Shown here: piece after piece, positions 9,772 to 22,351 of the stretch
Position numbering within the stretch: the first letter of the stretch is position 1
Layout of the letters: each line of letters begins with the position of its first letter
NCBI GenBank assembly: GCA_037042915.1
Contig: CM073198.1
Span: 62,001-126,000 of the forward strand
From: Auricularia sp. M13
Lineage: Eukaryota > Basidiomycota > Agaricomycetes > Auriculariales > Auriculariaceae
Length of the DNA: 64,000 nt
Direction of reading: 5' to 3'
Program-made: the position numbers and the translations under genes
The notes under the pieces: model-generated
Told to the model about the DNA's origin: nothing
Seen by the model: the letters and a program-made list of their open reading frames with translations, nothing else
Databases searched by the model: none

Positions 9772-10006
9772 GACGAGGGGAGAGGGAGCGAGAGGCCAGC
9801 AGACCTTTCCCTCCTGTCGTGTCGCTGTCACTTTGCCCCTCGGTGGCGTCGTCGACGATCCGTTCGTCATCGTCGTCGTGCTATTTTTGTACATAGTCTC
9901 CTTGTTCTGCCTGGCCTTCGGGCGGGCAGAACCTCTGCCAATTTGAATCAACCCCTAAGGTCATTATGATACCTATCAGAAAATGCTGAACGTCCATTTT
10001 CTGGCA

Positions 10007-10744
10007 GAAGAGGACTTCGCGACAAACGCAACGGCGGCGAGGCGGGCAAGCGGCGGCTCTTCGTCGTCATCTCCTCCGACCGCGGGCTCTGCGGCGGTAT
10101 CCACTCGTCCGTCTCCAAGGCGACCCGCCGCGCGCTGGGTGTCAGCAAGCCCAACCCCGACGAGAAGCTGCCCGCCGCCGACCCCGACAGCCCCGTCATG
10201 GTCGTCGGCGACAAGAGCAAGGCCCAGCTCTCGCGTGCCGTCCCCAAGAACATCGTCCAGACCTTCAACCAGATTGGCAAGGACGTCCCCACCTTTGCCG
10301 ACGCCTGCGCCGTCGCAGACCTCATTACCACCTCCGGCGTCGAGTACGACAGCATCGTCATTGTGCACAACAGGTTTGTTTCTGCGCTCAGCTACGAGCC
10401 GACCTTCGTTGAGGTCCTCAACGCCAAGGCTCTGTCAGAGTCGTGTACGTGCCATAAATTTCCTATCGATCATATCCTCATGCTCTACAGCCGGATTCAA
10501 GTCGTACGAGATGGAGGAGGACGTGACCAAGGACCTCGCCGAGTTCCAGCTCGCCAACGCCGTCTTTGCCGCCCTCGTCGAGAGCCACGCGGCCGAGCAG
10601 AGCTCGCGCCGCAACGCCATGGACAACGCGTCCAAGAACGCCGGCGACATGATCACCTCGCTTCAGATGCAGTACAACCGCGGTCGCCAGGCCGCCATCA
10701 CGAACGAGCTGGTCGACATTATCACTGGTGCCTCGGCGCTGTAG
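10007..10744 (+). pseudogene. ATP3: ATP synthase F1 gamma subunit, 5'-truncated copy (unit 2)
   Basis: Two exons (10007-10444 and 10491-10744) flank a 46-nt intron starting GTACGT and ending CTACAG. Together they encode about 229 residues in frame. The read begins just before [16 protein letters not shown], which contains the DRGLCGG motif of gamma subunits, and ends with the [15 protein letters not shown] signature. The N-terminal helix, the mitochondrial presequence and roughly the first 70-100 residues are absent from the 1 kb upstream. Just before the first exon lies a plausible intron end (TGCTGAAC, then TTCTGGCAG), so the duplication may have cut within or just before an ATP3 intron. 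The reading frame is undamaged, implying recent truncation. A working product is unlikely without the N-terminal coiled coil. Confidence 0.9.
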
Positions 10745-11021
10745 ACGTCCTAGAACAAGTCGCCGCTGGCAATGGCAAAATCTGATTTTATTGTGCTATC
10801 TGACGGTTCTGACATTTGCGTCTTGCCCCCATGATTGAGCACGACAGTCCGGTGAACAGACTACCATCAACTCGATATCTCCGCACCGTGAGCACCATGC
10901 CAACATCTACTCAGTGCCACGAAATGGCTGCCGCCTTGCGCTGGGAATGGGTTTGCGACGAGTTACAGGCATTGGTGACCGATTCTCGCGTTTTGAACTC
11001 CTGCAGGCCGGCTTGTTAATA

Positions 11022-11383
11022 GGGGGTATCACAGTGCTCGCAACAACTCGCAGCGCGAGATCGCAACGCAGCGAAAGCCTCAACGGTCTCAACGGCGTGT
11101 TACAGCGTTGCGAGTCTGGGAGTTGCAACACCTTGCAACGCCCACTCGCAACGAAATTTGCAACACACTCAGCAAAGGATGATATTTCCATCATTCTCGC
11201 CGTCATCCGCCCACAAACCATGCGCTTTTGCATGTTTCTTGGTACTTTATAACGACGGAGTGCGCGGTGTTGGGAGTTATGTTGCGAGTGCTATCGCAGC
11301 ACTTACTCTTGGCAACCGGCGCTCGCAACATTGTCGTCGCAATATTTTGTTGTGAGCCTTTGCGAGCTCGTTGTGATACCCCC
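11022..11383. mobile_element. MITE, TA-flanked (unit 2)
   Basis: This is the same element as at 534, with five instead of four G at the left tip, so the two tips are perfectly complementary over 12 bases. Confidence 0.75.
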
Positions 11384-11863
11384 TAGACTAGAGCGACCAC
11401 AACGGCGGAACCTGCAGTCGCTACCGATTGCAGGTTTTCAATGTGCTGGGGCTGCCGCTGTCATCGCCCTGACAATCACGACTGTAGAATGCAGGCACGC
11501 CTACAGTAAAGGCCTGCCTGAACTTTTGTGTCCCTGAGCTGGTCATGCTTCTTGTGATGCATCCTTTGTGCTGTTGGATGTATGCTGGAGTCCTGGATGT
11601 ACCACATACTCTGCTTGCAGGCTGGCAAACAACCATAGTCGAGCAAGTGAGATGATTGCACAAGGCAATGAATTTCTCGTGTGATCCTGTCCTTGTGTGC
11701 TGGTATAGCAACTAATGAATGATTCCTTGCGAAACCCTGTCCAGGCGTTTCTCACTGTCTTTCAAACTGAAGAAAGGGTCAGATATTTCTGAGTTTGAGA
11801 ATTGCACAACTTGAAGTACCGGTGCAAATAACGTGCAACATCACGTGAATTCCTCCTCTTCCC

Positions 11864-13549
11864 ATGTTCCCGTCAGTACGCAAATGCGTGTACGCTCGTC
11901 GGCGCGGGCTCGCGCTCACCGCTGGCGTTCTTGGCTCGGCATACCTGCTTGGCCGATATGTGGTCGCCAGGCTTGAAGAAATCCGCGATAAAGTACTCCA
12001 GGACCGTGCGGCGCGTGACAAGTGCGGCGCTCAGCTCTAATTTATTCATTATAATTGCTAATAATTTGATGAATACTAGTCTTCGACGCCGGTTCGCAAA
12101 GAACCAGGAGGACGTCGCGTTCAGCGTGCTCGCGCTGCTGCAGCCGCTGGGCGCCGCGATTCTGGACGCCATGGACGTCGAGCGGCTCACGGCCGACCTG
12201 CGCGCGCTGTCCGCGAGGCCGACGCCAGCCCCGGTCGACGACGATGCGCGGTCGACGGCGACGGACGATTCGGGCTCGGGTTCCCGGCTGGCAGAGAGCG
12301 CGAGCAGTTGGGTCGACCAGTTCTCGCAGTCGCAGCTGCAATCGACGGCCTCGCTCGAAATCCCGCAGCCTGGAACAAGCGCCGGCGCGCACGAGGACTC
12401 GCCGCGCAGCACGGACGCCAGCGCGAGCATGGCGAGCTCCATGCTGAGCGACACGACGTCCGAGGCCAGCGCCAGCTCCGGCGCAACGTCCAAGTCCAAG
12501 GCCGAGCTCTGGCGCGAGGTCAAGCTGCTCGCCTTCACGCGCACGCTCACCGTCGCCTACGCCGGCACGCTGCTCGCCCTGCTCGCCCACACCCAGCTGT
12601 CCATCCTCGGCCGCCACAAGTACCTCGCCTCCGTGCGCGCGCTCGCACGCGAGAGCTCGCAGCGCGACGCGGCGCTGTTTGATGCTGCTGCGCTGTTCTC
12701 GGACTTTTCGCTACCCGGCCAGAGGGAGGACCGCGAGGACGACGGCGCGGAGGAGGAGGAGGAGGTCACGGATGAGTTGGAGCGCACGTATTTGACGCTG
12801 AGTTGGTGGCTGCTCAATGAGGGCTGGCGCGAAGTTGCTAGCCGCGTGCAACGCGCGGTCGAGGACGTCTTTGAGCCGTGCGTGCGTTTCCCCATTGTAG
12901 TCTTTGCTGAGATTCTTGCAGAGTTTCGCTGAAAACGCAACTCTCGATCGACGACCTGTCGCAGCTCATCCAGTCCGTCCGCGCGCGCATCCACATATCC
13001 GACAAGTACGCCGCTCCCCCATCCATTCCACAATCCACTCACCACCTTGCAGCTTCCTCCCCGCCCTCCTCCCCCCAACGCCCGCCCAGCTCGCCCGCGT
13101 CCTCCCACCAAGCACGACGGCGCCTTCGCCGCTCCTCGCCACGCTTCTGGACGAGACGCGGTCCCGCCTGCGCGGGCCCGACTTCGCGCTCGTCCTGCGC
13201 GCGGCGCTCGCGCGCGCCGACGCCGTGCTGCTCGCTGCGCTCGAGGACGATCTCTTCAAGCCCGAACCGCAACCGGAGCTGGAGTTGGAGGCCAGCTTTG
13301 GCCCGCGTATCCGCGAGATACCCACCAAGCGCGTGAGGCTGGCCGCGCTGTTGCCGGGTGTGGCGCGCTGGGCGCATGCCGCTGTTCAGGGCTATCCGAA
13401 TGAGTTGGTGGATGTGAGTGCCTTCCTTTTCCCGAGTGAGATGTGCGGCGAATGCTGATGCGTGCCGGATGCAGGGCGTCGCGCGGTTACAAGAGGTCGA
13501 GGTGTTTGGCGTGATCGTGTACTCTGCATTCGATGAGGCGACCGATTGA
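11864..13549 (+). CDS. PEX3: Peroxin-3 (copy 2)
   Basis: The exons are 11864-12021, 12080-12877, 12922-13005, 13053-13413 and 13475-13549, encoding the same 491 residues as copy 1. The only difference seen is one C fewer in intron 4, which does not affect coding. Intact and probably functional if transcribed. Confidence 0.95.
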
Positions 13550-13728
13550 TTGGCAGACGCGACGTGCGGCACTTGCAATTCCCGCGGACACGAACGAGGG
13601 AGCCCGTTGCGCAAGATCGTTTCGACTTTTTTTTAGACCTTTCAATGCACGAGTTCAGCGGGTCCAAGAGAGGATGATGTAGGTGGAAATCTTATCGCCA
13701 TGTTCGTTGCTCACTCTCGAACAGAATA

Positions 13729-15497
13729 TCAACGGCGCGACAGGCAATGTCGCGCTGTCGCACACGCCGCCAACTCGCGATCGGAAACAGCACGCCGCTC
13801 GCGACCAAGCTGGTTGCCATCGAGGATCGCGACAGCGACGCCAGTGTCGCTGTACGCTGTCAGTTCCGGATTTCGACGCATTCCTCGATGCCAACACATT
13901 CCACGATCGGCTTGACGCCCAGTATGTACAACTTCGCGACAGCGGCAAAGAGACCCACTCACCCGATCTGCAGCGTGCGTCTCTCTTGGCGTGCGGCAGC
14001 TGTTTGACGCGCTCGTGGTCGCCAACTTGAAAATCTGCTCGAACGGCAGAATTCTGTCATGGTGAGCACGCAGAGTCACGGCGACAGAATGATGTACTCA
14101 CTTCATGTTCTTCGCAGTTCGTGCGTTCGGACAATGCCCGAGTTCGCTGCGGGATTGCGCGCGCTCGACTTCAGCCTATGGAGCGGATGGACAACATACG
14201 CGAAGCAGACGATCGCGCGCGCGTCAAGCGCTGCAAAGAACGTGAGTTATTCATTCCATCGAATTGCGTCCTAAGAAATTACTCACGATTCATTAACAGT
14301 CTCCGCGTCCGTCAGGCGGTATGGGCGGATTCCGATCTGGCATAACGTTACGAACGGTAATGCGAAACGCAAGAGCTGCGCACGCCGACTCGGACGACGG
14401 CGCGCCTTCTGCTATGCGCGCGATAACGGCTACCGTCCGTGGCGAAGGATGCGGCGGCGTTCCTGCAACGAGTCAGCCTTACGAACGGTCATACGGACGA
14501 CAACACGCACTTGGACGCCGACTCGGACAACGGCGCGCCTCCTGCTGCGCCCCATGGAGGACGTGGCTCGCAAGCCCTTGAGCCCGTCGACCCCATCGCG
14601 CTCGACGCTTTCCAGGACGCCAACGGGCTGGAGGCAGTGTGAGTGATTGAACGAACTGCGCGCTAGAAAAACCACTTACGGTGTTTTGCAGCATTTCTTC
14701 CCCATTTTACTGTCGATCGGCGTGAGCGGCGCCATTCCGCGGCGTTGATACACGCAGCGGTGCGTTCGGGGCTAGGGTGAAATGTGAGCGTTCGGTCAGA
14801 CAAGCACGCGGAGCAAAAGACTGACCTCGACTGGCAGGATTTGCAGTCTTCCGAGCCAGACATGTGCGCGCGCCATCCAATCGCGCAGGCTGGATGCAAA
14901 AAACGCGAGCGTTCGATCGAGGTCAGTAAATGTACCAGAAGCGCGGGCGTGCGTTACTCACCGGTTCCGTCAGAGTTTCTGCCTATCGAACGTTGCCAAT
15001 GCGCCCACGAGCCTCGGGGCATACAGGACGGCGTCGGGGCGAGCTGCACGATGCGCGGGCGGATGCGCGTTCGTCGGGAGGCTGAAACGAGGGTGAGTAG
15101 TCGCCCGATCGAACTGCGCCATGTAACGCTCACATTATTGGCAGCATTTCATTTTCCACGGCGCTGTCCAGCGGTGTACGGGCGACGAATGCGTCCGATC
15201 GGTCCTGCTCGCAGATCAGGATGCGGTCTTGGAACGCGGGGGACGGGGGTACTCACGGGCGGCTACGAGCTGGCAGAATGGACTGTAATCGTAGTATCAG
15301 CGTCGTTAACGCGACGCGCAGCGAAGGCGATGTACATACGCACCGCGAAATAGACGTCCGTTTTGCTGCCAACGACGAGCGTGATCATTTGAGCATCGCC
15401 GCTGACGAGCACAACCGCTGACGAGCAACACAAGCACGAGCAGCACATGCTCGAGCATGGCGTGCAACGGCGAGCACACGCGCATGCGCATGGACAT
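13729..15497 (-). pseudogene. Gene X (unit 2)
   Basis: This copy has the same exon-intron layout as unit 1. One extra A lies in the intron at about 14890-14961, with no effect on exons. Confidence 0.5.
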
Positions 15498-15595
15498 CGG
15501 TCGCGCGGTACACAGTGAGCGAGGCGGGAGGGAAGAGAGGTCGAGGAAGAGGAAGAAGGGGCGGACACTGGTGGATGACCCAGATTCTGTACGCC

Positions 15596-15602
15596 TTTTA
15601 TA
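15596..15602 (-). promoter_or_regulatory. TATA box of gene X (unit 2)
   Basis: Same TATAAAA motif and spacing as in unit 1. Confidence 0.6.
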
Positions 15603-17535
15603 CCCCTGCACCCCCCCAGCGCGGCGGCCGTCTCGCAATCAATGCACAGCCAAGGCTTACTGAGCCCAGACGTACGAAGTGAGTTTGGCGAGAGAAGGGG
15701 GTGGAAGGAACGGCGCGGCTGTTGGATTCAGATCGGCCTTCGCCTCCTCACCCCGCCGCCGCGCAACGAATTTCTCGCCCGCGCGAGCACCTCACCCCCT
15801 CCCTCTTTCAAATAGGCGCCCGTGGTGGTTGAGAGACCAGCCCTCAGCCATTAGGCGCCCGTCAGAGGGGGGTGTGGGCCCGCAAAATGGGAGACACCTG
15901 GAGGTCCCAGGACCTCTCTGCACGGCCTCCCGGCGCACAAACGCACGCGATACGCTTCCATCAGGCGTGATTGATGTCTTTGAAACGCCTGATGAGCGAA
16001 AGAATTGGGGGGAAACCGCAGAATCGTTCGGTTTCTGCGCGTACTCGCCACCGCCGACTCGCTTCCACCGCCCCAGGACTCGTTTCAATTCGATCGACTG
16101 AGTCATTGCTGCGTTAGATACTCCGCTAGAGCTGTCTTGGCCAATGCACGAGGCCGGCGCAGGTCGGGATCGTTCTCACGCGAGACGTTTCTCCTCGCCT
16201 TCCGCCGATTCAACATGATTCAGAGCCTTCGCTTCGACTATTCCAACCCGTGCACGGCACGTCATGTTCCAAGACAGCATTACGGCGCTCATTGGCTGTG
16301 ACGTCGTGCATGCGCATGATGTACCGTTCAGGGAACTCGCTCGTCCGATTGTAACGCCTGCTCGATTCTGACTGCCCGCTGTATTTCGGAATCGCGGTGT
16401 ATGCTACGCTCGATACCCCGCTGAGATTAACAATATGATCAGCTTACAAGAGTCTTTCTGAGAGTTTCACGCCTAAATCAGCCTATTTGGCCCATTTTAT
16501 ATGCAGATCTAGTGCGTGGCAAAGTGCGCTTTGCGTACTTTCGCACTGTCTAATACCAAAGAACCGTTTGCTCGATACACACGTATAGACCGATAGTATC
16601 AATGAGCTATAGAGCCTGCAATGTACCACATATCTCACTGTTGTTGCGGGTGTATGCACGCAGTCCTCGCGGAAGGTGCGCAAAGCGCACCTTCTGGCAG
16701 TTCCTCACACACTTTCAAAGTTCCACTACATTCTTTGATCCCAGGATAACACTGGCACGTAGTTGCATTTCTGGGACTAATCACAGTGATATATAAGATT
16801 CAAGGATGTGTTGAACTCTTTCGTGATATCGTCGACCTGATGTCCAGCTCGAATCCAAGTAGGATTCTTCGGTTCATTGATGCACCCGCGAGCGCATGAA
16901 GCGCGTCACCTGAGATCCTATGAACAGGTCTCATTCCTCGTGCGCGATTGCACGTCTGGCAGTCTGTAACGCTGCTCAGACGTACATGCTTCGCTGAGGG
17001 TTCGACTGTCGAGCTCCCAGTCCGAGGATTCAGTCCCATCTGCGATCTCCTCGGCTCTACGAATGCGCTCCCGTCGACCCCAGGCCTTGCAACAACTTCC
17101 CACAAACTATCCATGCTGGTTTTGTTTGCAAACACTCACGAGACAGCTTTGCAGCAAACCTGGCTGGTTTGCATTGCATTCAACGGCGGATCGACGAGCG
17201 CAAGCGCCCGTCTGAGCCGAATTTGCTATGCTGCGGCCGTTCCTGCAGCTGTGCTGTAAGTTATGCTTATCGCGCAGGGCCCGCATAACACTCAGTTGCG
17301 TAATTCTATGCTTGGAGTCGGAGCGCGAAGCGGCGACTCGTGAACAGCCGGGATCACGAGGATCTGCAGAAGCGCGCTGGGAGCGGAACTCCGGCGAGGC
17401 GCGGATTGGACCGAAAAACTCTTGAACCCCGACGGTCATGGTTCCACATCGCGCACAGCAGCATTTGCTGCTCATTTATACAGCCCACCCAGCGGGCCTC
17501 TCTTGTTCTCGATCACCCATTCCCCCGCTGTCGCC

Positions 17536-18819
17536 ATGCTGCAACCGCGTCCGTTGTTGACACTGGCGTTGCGCGTCTCGACGACGGCACTCTTTCCCCC
17601 TCCCCGCCGCTCTTGCTTTCCGTGGCCTGAGTAGGTCCGCATTCGCTGTTTTGCTGTTCCAGGGCCATTGCTGACGGCCAATCCCTCTGAACAGTACTCG
17701 GCCGCGGTTACTCTGAAGGCGTGCAGATATTGCCGGCGTCGACGCTGTCATTGTGAGGCCGTGAGTCCATTTTTCTCTTCTCAGTCTCTTCATCCGGCTC
17801 ACGCATGATGCTACTGCGCGCAGAATCGCATGCATCTGATCGCGAGGAACATCGCGCGGCATTGCCAGCGCGCTCGCGTGCGTGACGACACACCTCTGGA
17901 ACGCCATCATCGTTCTAGGCACTGAGCTGGTGAGTCCCTGTTCTAATCTCTCCGGCATCTTACGTCGTTGACGACCTTTCCACTCAGGAATCGCATGCAT
18001 CTGATCGCGAGGAACGTCGCGCGCCGACGGCGGCGAGCCCGCTTCCATCCGTCGTCTGCGACGACGCGCCGTCATTGTGCTCGGCGTATGAGTTGGTGTG
18101 TGCATGCTCACAGTTCTCAGTTTTCCGCACATTGCTGACGCGCATGTCTTTTCGCAGAATGAATCGCATGCATCTGGTCGCGAGGAACATCGCATGCCAA
18201 CGCCGCCGGACCCGCTTCGACCGTCGTTGCCAACAACGTATCGCACAGCGTATGAGCTGGTGAGTTTCTGCTCGAGATTCTCAGCCCGCTCTTCGTCGCT
18301 GACGCGCACGGCTGTCCGCGCAGCGAATCGCATGCATCTGATCGCGAGGAACATCACGCGCCGACGCCGGCGGGCTCGCTTCCGTCGTCGTCGCAGACGA
18401 CGCTCCAGTGTGTGTGCAGGTGAGTTTCTGTTCAGAATGCTCAGTCCTCTTCCTTGTCACTGACGCGCAACGCTGTCTGCGCAGTGAATCGCTTGAATCT
18501 GCTCGCGCGGAATGTCACTCGCACAGCAGGCACGCTCTGTTAGAACGCTGCCATCGCGCGCGGCGTGAGTTGGTGAGTCCCCTCTTGCAATGTTCATCTC
18601 TTCACGTTGCTGACGCGCACGCTTTTCCGTGCAGGGAATCGCTCGAATCTGCTCGCGAGGCACTGCATGCACCGACGCCCGAAGCAGACCCGCTGCCGTC
18701 GCGCGCGCGACGGACGAGTCGGTGAGTCCTCGTGCTGCACCTCTCATCACCAGCAGCTGACGCGCCGGTCGTTCCGCGTAGAAAATGGCTTGAATCTGGT
18801 CGCGAGGAAGCGCAGCGGC
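17536..18819 (+). other. Gene Y module ladder (unit 2)
   Basis: This type A copy has the same seven modules and splice signals as unit 1. Confidence 0.55.
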
Positions 18820-18822
18820 GGC

Positions 18823-19009
18823 GAGCAGAGATTCGCCATGCGGGGATGCCGCAGACGGGCGACGCGCACTCCAGCATTGTCACCGACCACGCCGACATCG
18901 CGCACGTCGGGAACGCGCATCCCGTCGCTCCGCCCGCCGCGCGAGGTCTCCCCAACGCTGTTCCGCGCGTCGCCCGTCTGCGGCATCCCCGCATGGCGAA
19001 TCTCTGCTC
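18823..19009. repeat. 45-bp perfect inverted repeat (unit 2)
   Basis: Arms are 18823-18867 and 18965-19009, identical to unit 1. Confidence 0.93.
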
Positions 19010-19415
19010 CCCGCGGCACGGTCATCCAACAGTTCTCCCCGCGTCGGTCGCCCGGACCTCCGCTCGCATCCATCCGTTCATCTTGTCACTCCCTCTCACC
19101 CCACTCCCATCTTGGTTCGCCATCCGAGTCCTGCAATGCGTGCGCCATCGACCTCGCCATTTTCATTCCGCCCGCCGGGGCGTTCCCACGTGTTCCGCCC
19201 GCGGCGGGTTGCATCACCGAGCTCCTCTCCATCGCCCTTGCCACCGCCACACTCGTTCTCGTCAATTTCCCGACAACACTCCTGCTCGATCATGTACATT
19301 AGTTCAGAGCAATGGAATAGACTGCTTTTCTTAGCAAATGTGTTTGAACCGCTGAGCATCCTGAGAATGTGTTGATTCCCGCAGTCTGTATGCGCATATG
19401 TTTGAGCTGTGAGGC

Positions 19416-19818
19416 GAAGCGAGGAAGCGGTGATGGGCGTTTAACATGCGAGGAAATCGACTTGTGCACTGTCACGCATCCGCGGCATGAGCTCTGAGTC
19501 GGCCAGAATGTGTGTCCTGACGCTGAGAGCGCCTGAGATTCGCGGTCAAGCAGCACATCGAGTTCCTCGACGCTCAGTATGCATCAGCGGCAAAAATAAC
19601 GTGCTGAGTCAAGCTTCTATGTGAAGTGAGGAAGCGGTGATGGGCGTTTAACATGCGAGGAAATCGACTTGTGCACTGTCACGCATCCGCGGCATGAGCT
19701 CTGAGACTGCGAGAATGTGTGTGTTGACGCTGAGAGGGCATGGGAGCAACACAGCGAGTTCCACGACGTTCAGTATGCATCAGCGGCGAAAATAACGTGC
19801 TGAGTCAAGCTTCTATGT
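19416..19818. repeat. Two tandem ~200-bp repeats (unit 2)
   Basis: Same arrangement as in unit 1. Confidence 0.9.
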
Positions 19819-20253
19819 GAAGCGAGGAAGTGTGATCGGGGAACGAACGAGATTGTGCCCAGGTCGCCAGTGTCTTTGCCAATGCGGAGACCAATCACCT
19901 AAGCCAGAGCTCGCATTGTTCGCATTTCTACAGCTATTAAACGGCGCGCAAGCATTGAGCAGGAATAAAAAAATGCAAGGAAGCGCGAAATCATGAATGC
20001 GCGCCTCGGAGAAGTCGGGAAGTACTGATGCGAGTCAGAATATCCGAGGAGGGCAGTGTGCCGGGCTGAGAGTCGTGAGGCAGAGGCCCAAAGCAAAAAT
20101 ACCATATGAGCGGCCTCTGAGCCCTAAGTACAAATCAGTAGCACGCCCATAACGCAGGAACAGCCTGTATTTCAGCGGGAACGGGGACGGCGGCGCGGAC
20201 GGCTGACACGCAGATAGCCGGAGTGCTGACGCACCGCCAAGCCCGGCGCAGGG

Positions 20254-20260
20254 TATAAAA
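20254..20260 (+). promoter_or_regulatory. TATA promoter at unit right end (unit 2)
   Basis: Same motif and downstream hairpin, facing the ATP3 fragment of unit 3. Confidence 0.6.
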
Positions 20261-20495
20261 GACGAGGGGAGAGGGAGCGAGAGGCCAGCAGACCTTTCCC
20301 TCCTGTCGTGTCGCTGTCACTTTGCCCCTCGGTGGCGTCGTCGACGATCCGTTCGTCATCGTCGTCGTGCTATTTTTGTACATAGTCTCCTTGTTCTGCC
20401 TGGCCTTCGGGCGGGCAGAACCTCTGCCAATTTGAATCAACCCCTAAGGTCATTATGATACCTATCAGAAAATGCTGAACGTCCATTTTCTGGCA

Positions 20496-21233
20496 GAAGA
20501 GGACTTCGCGACAAACGCAACGGCGGCGAGGCGGGCAAGCGGCGGCTCTTCGTCGTCATCTCCTCCGACCGCGGGCTCTGCGGCGGTATCCACTCGTCCG
20601 TCTCCAAGGCGACCCGCCGCGCGCTGGGTGTCAGCAAGCCCAACCCCGACGAGAAGCTGCCCGCCGCCGACCCCGACAGCCCCGTCATGGTCGTCGGCGA
20701 CAAGAGCAAGGCCCAGCTCTCGCGTGCCGTCCCCAAGAACATCGTCCAGACCTTCAACCAGATTGGCAAGGACGTCCCCACCTTTGCCGACGCCTGCGCC
20801 GTCGCAGACCTCATTACCACCTCCGGCGTCGAGTACGACAGCATCGTCATTGTGCACAACAGGTTTGTTTCTGCGCTCAGCTACGAGCCGACCTTCGTTG
20901 AGGTCCTCAACGCCAAGGCTCTGTCAGAGTCGTGTACGTGCCATAAATTTCCTATCGATCATATCCTCATGCTCTACAGCCGGATTCAAGTCGTACGAGA
21001 TGGAGGAGGACGTGACCAAGGACCTCGCCGAGTTCCAGCTCGCCAACGCCGTCTTTGCCGCCCTCGTCGAGAGCCACGCGGCCGAGCAGAGCTCGCGCCG
21101 CAACGCCATGGACAACGCGTCCAAGAACGCCGGCGACATGATCACCTCGCTTCAGATGCAGTACAACCGCGGTCGCCAGGCCGCCATCACGAACGAGCTG
21201 GTCGACATTATCACTGGTGCCTCGGCGCTGTAG
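20496..21233 (+). pseudogene. ATP3: ATP synthase F1 gamma subunit, 5'-truncated copy (unit 3)
   Basis: The exons are 20496-20933 and 20980-21233. I found no difference from the unit 2 copy. It lacks the same 5' part and keeps the same intron and C-terminal signature. Confidence 0.9.
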
Positions 21234-21510
21234 ACGTCCTAGAACAAGTCGCCGCTGGCAATGGCAAAATCTGATTTTATTGTGCTATCTGACGGTTCTG
21301 ACATTTGCGTCTTGCCCCCATGATTGAGCACGACAGTCCGGTGAACAGACTACCATCAACTCGATATCTCCGCACCGTGAGCACCATGCCAACATCTACT
21401 CAGTGCCACGAAATGGCTGCCGCCTTGCGCTGGGAATGGGTTTGCGACGAGTTACAGGCATTGGTGACCGATTCTCGCGTTTTGAACTCCTGCAGGCCGG
21501 CTTGTTAATA

Positions 21511-21871
21511 GGGGTATCACAGTGCTCGCAACAACTCGCAGCGCGAGATCGCAACGCAGCGAAAGCCTCAACGGTCTCAACGGCGTGTTACAGCGTTGCG
21601 AGTCTGGGAGTTGCAACACCTTGCAACGCCCACTCGCAACGAAATTTGCAACACACTCAGCAAAGGATGATATTTCCATCATTCTCGCCGTCATCCGCCC
21701 ACAAACCATGCGCTTTTGCATGTTTCTTGGTACTTTATAACGACGGAGTGCGCGGTGTTGGGAGTTATGTTGCGAGTGCTATCGCAGCACTTACTCTTGG
21801 CAACCGGCGCTCGCAACATTGTCGTCGCAATATTTTGTTGTGAGCCTTTGCGAGCTCGTTGTGATACCCCC
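21511..21871. mobile_element. MITE, TA-flanked (unit 3)
   Basis: The copy has the same position relative to ATP3 and PEX3 as in unit 1, with the four-G left tip. Confidence 0.75.
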
Positions 21872-22351
21872 TAGACTAGAGCGACCACAACGGCGGAACC
21901 TGCAGTCGCTACCGATTGCAGGTTTTCAATGTGCTGGGGCTGCCGCTGTCATCGCCCTGACAATCACGACTGTAGAATGCAGGCACGCCTACAGTAAAGG
22001 CCTGCCTGAACTTTTGTGTCCCTGAGCTGGTCATGCTTCTTGTGATGCATCCTTTGTGCTGTTGGATGTATGCTGGAGTCCTGGATGTACCACATACTCT
22101 GCTTGCAGGCTGGCAAACAACCATAGTCGAGCAAGTGAGATGATTGCACAAGGCAATGAATTTCTCGTGTGATCCTGTCCTTGTGTGCTGGTATAGCAAC
22201 TAATGAATGATTCCTTGCGAAACCCTGTCCAGGCGTTTCTCACTGTCTTTCAAACTGAAGAAAGGGTCAGATATTTCTGAGTTTGAGAATTGCACAACTT
22301 GAAGTACCGGTGCAAATAACGTGCAACATCACGTGAATTCCTCCTCTTCCC

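Larger units (their letters stand above)
1..10006 (+). repeat. Array unit 1, type A (5' end outside window)
   Basis: This is the reference copy for type A. It opens two bases before the last ATP3 exon and ends at the TTTTCTGGCA junction. It contains the ATP3 tail, MITE, PEX3, gene X, gene Y, the 45-bp inverted repeat, the ~200-bp tandem pair and the TATA promoter at 9765. Confidence 0.95.
10007..20495 (+). repeat. Array unit 2, type A, complete
   Basis: This is a complete 10,489-bp unit. Relative to unit 1 I saw only run-length changes: G5 instead of G4 at the left MITE end, one C fewer in the last PEX3 intron and one A more in a gene X intron. Confidence 0.95.

Noticed and set aside
9900-9935. 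TTCG hairpin near the unit-end promoter as a small structured RNA or terminator
   Set aside because: A single hairpin without conserved boxes or a pol III terminator does not support an RNA gene call.
9983-10744. A 253-codon frame starting [12 protein letters not shown] that ends in the ATP3 C-terminus
   Set aside because: Its first part is in the wrong frame for ATP3, reads through an intron and only meets the true frame in the last exon.
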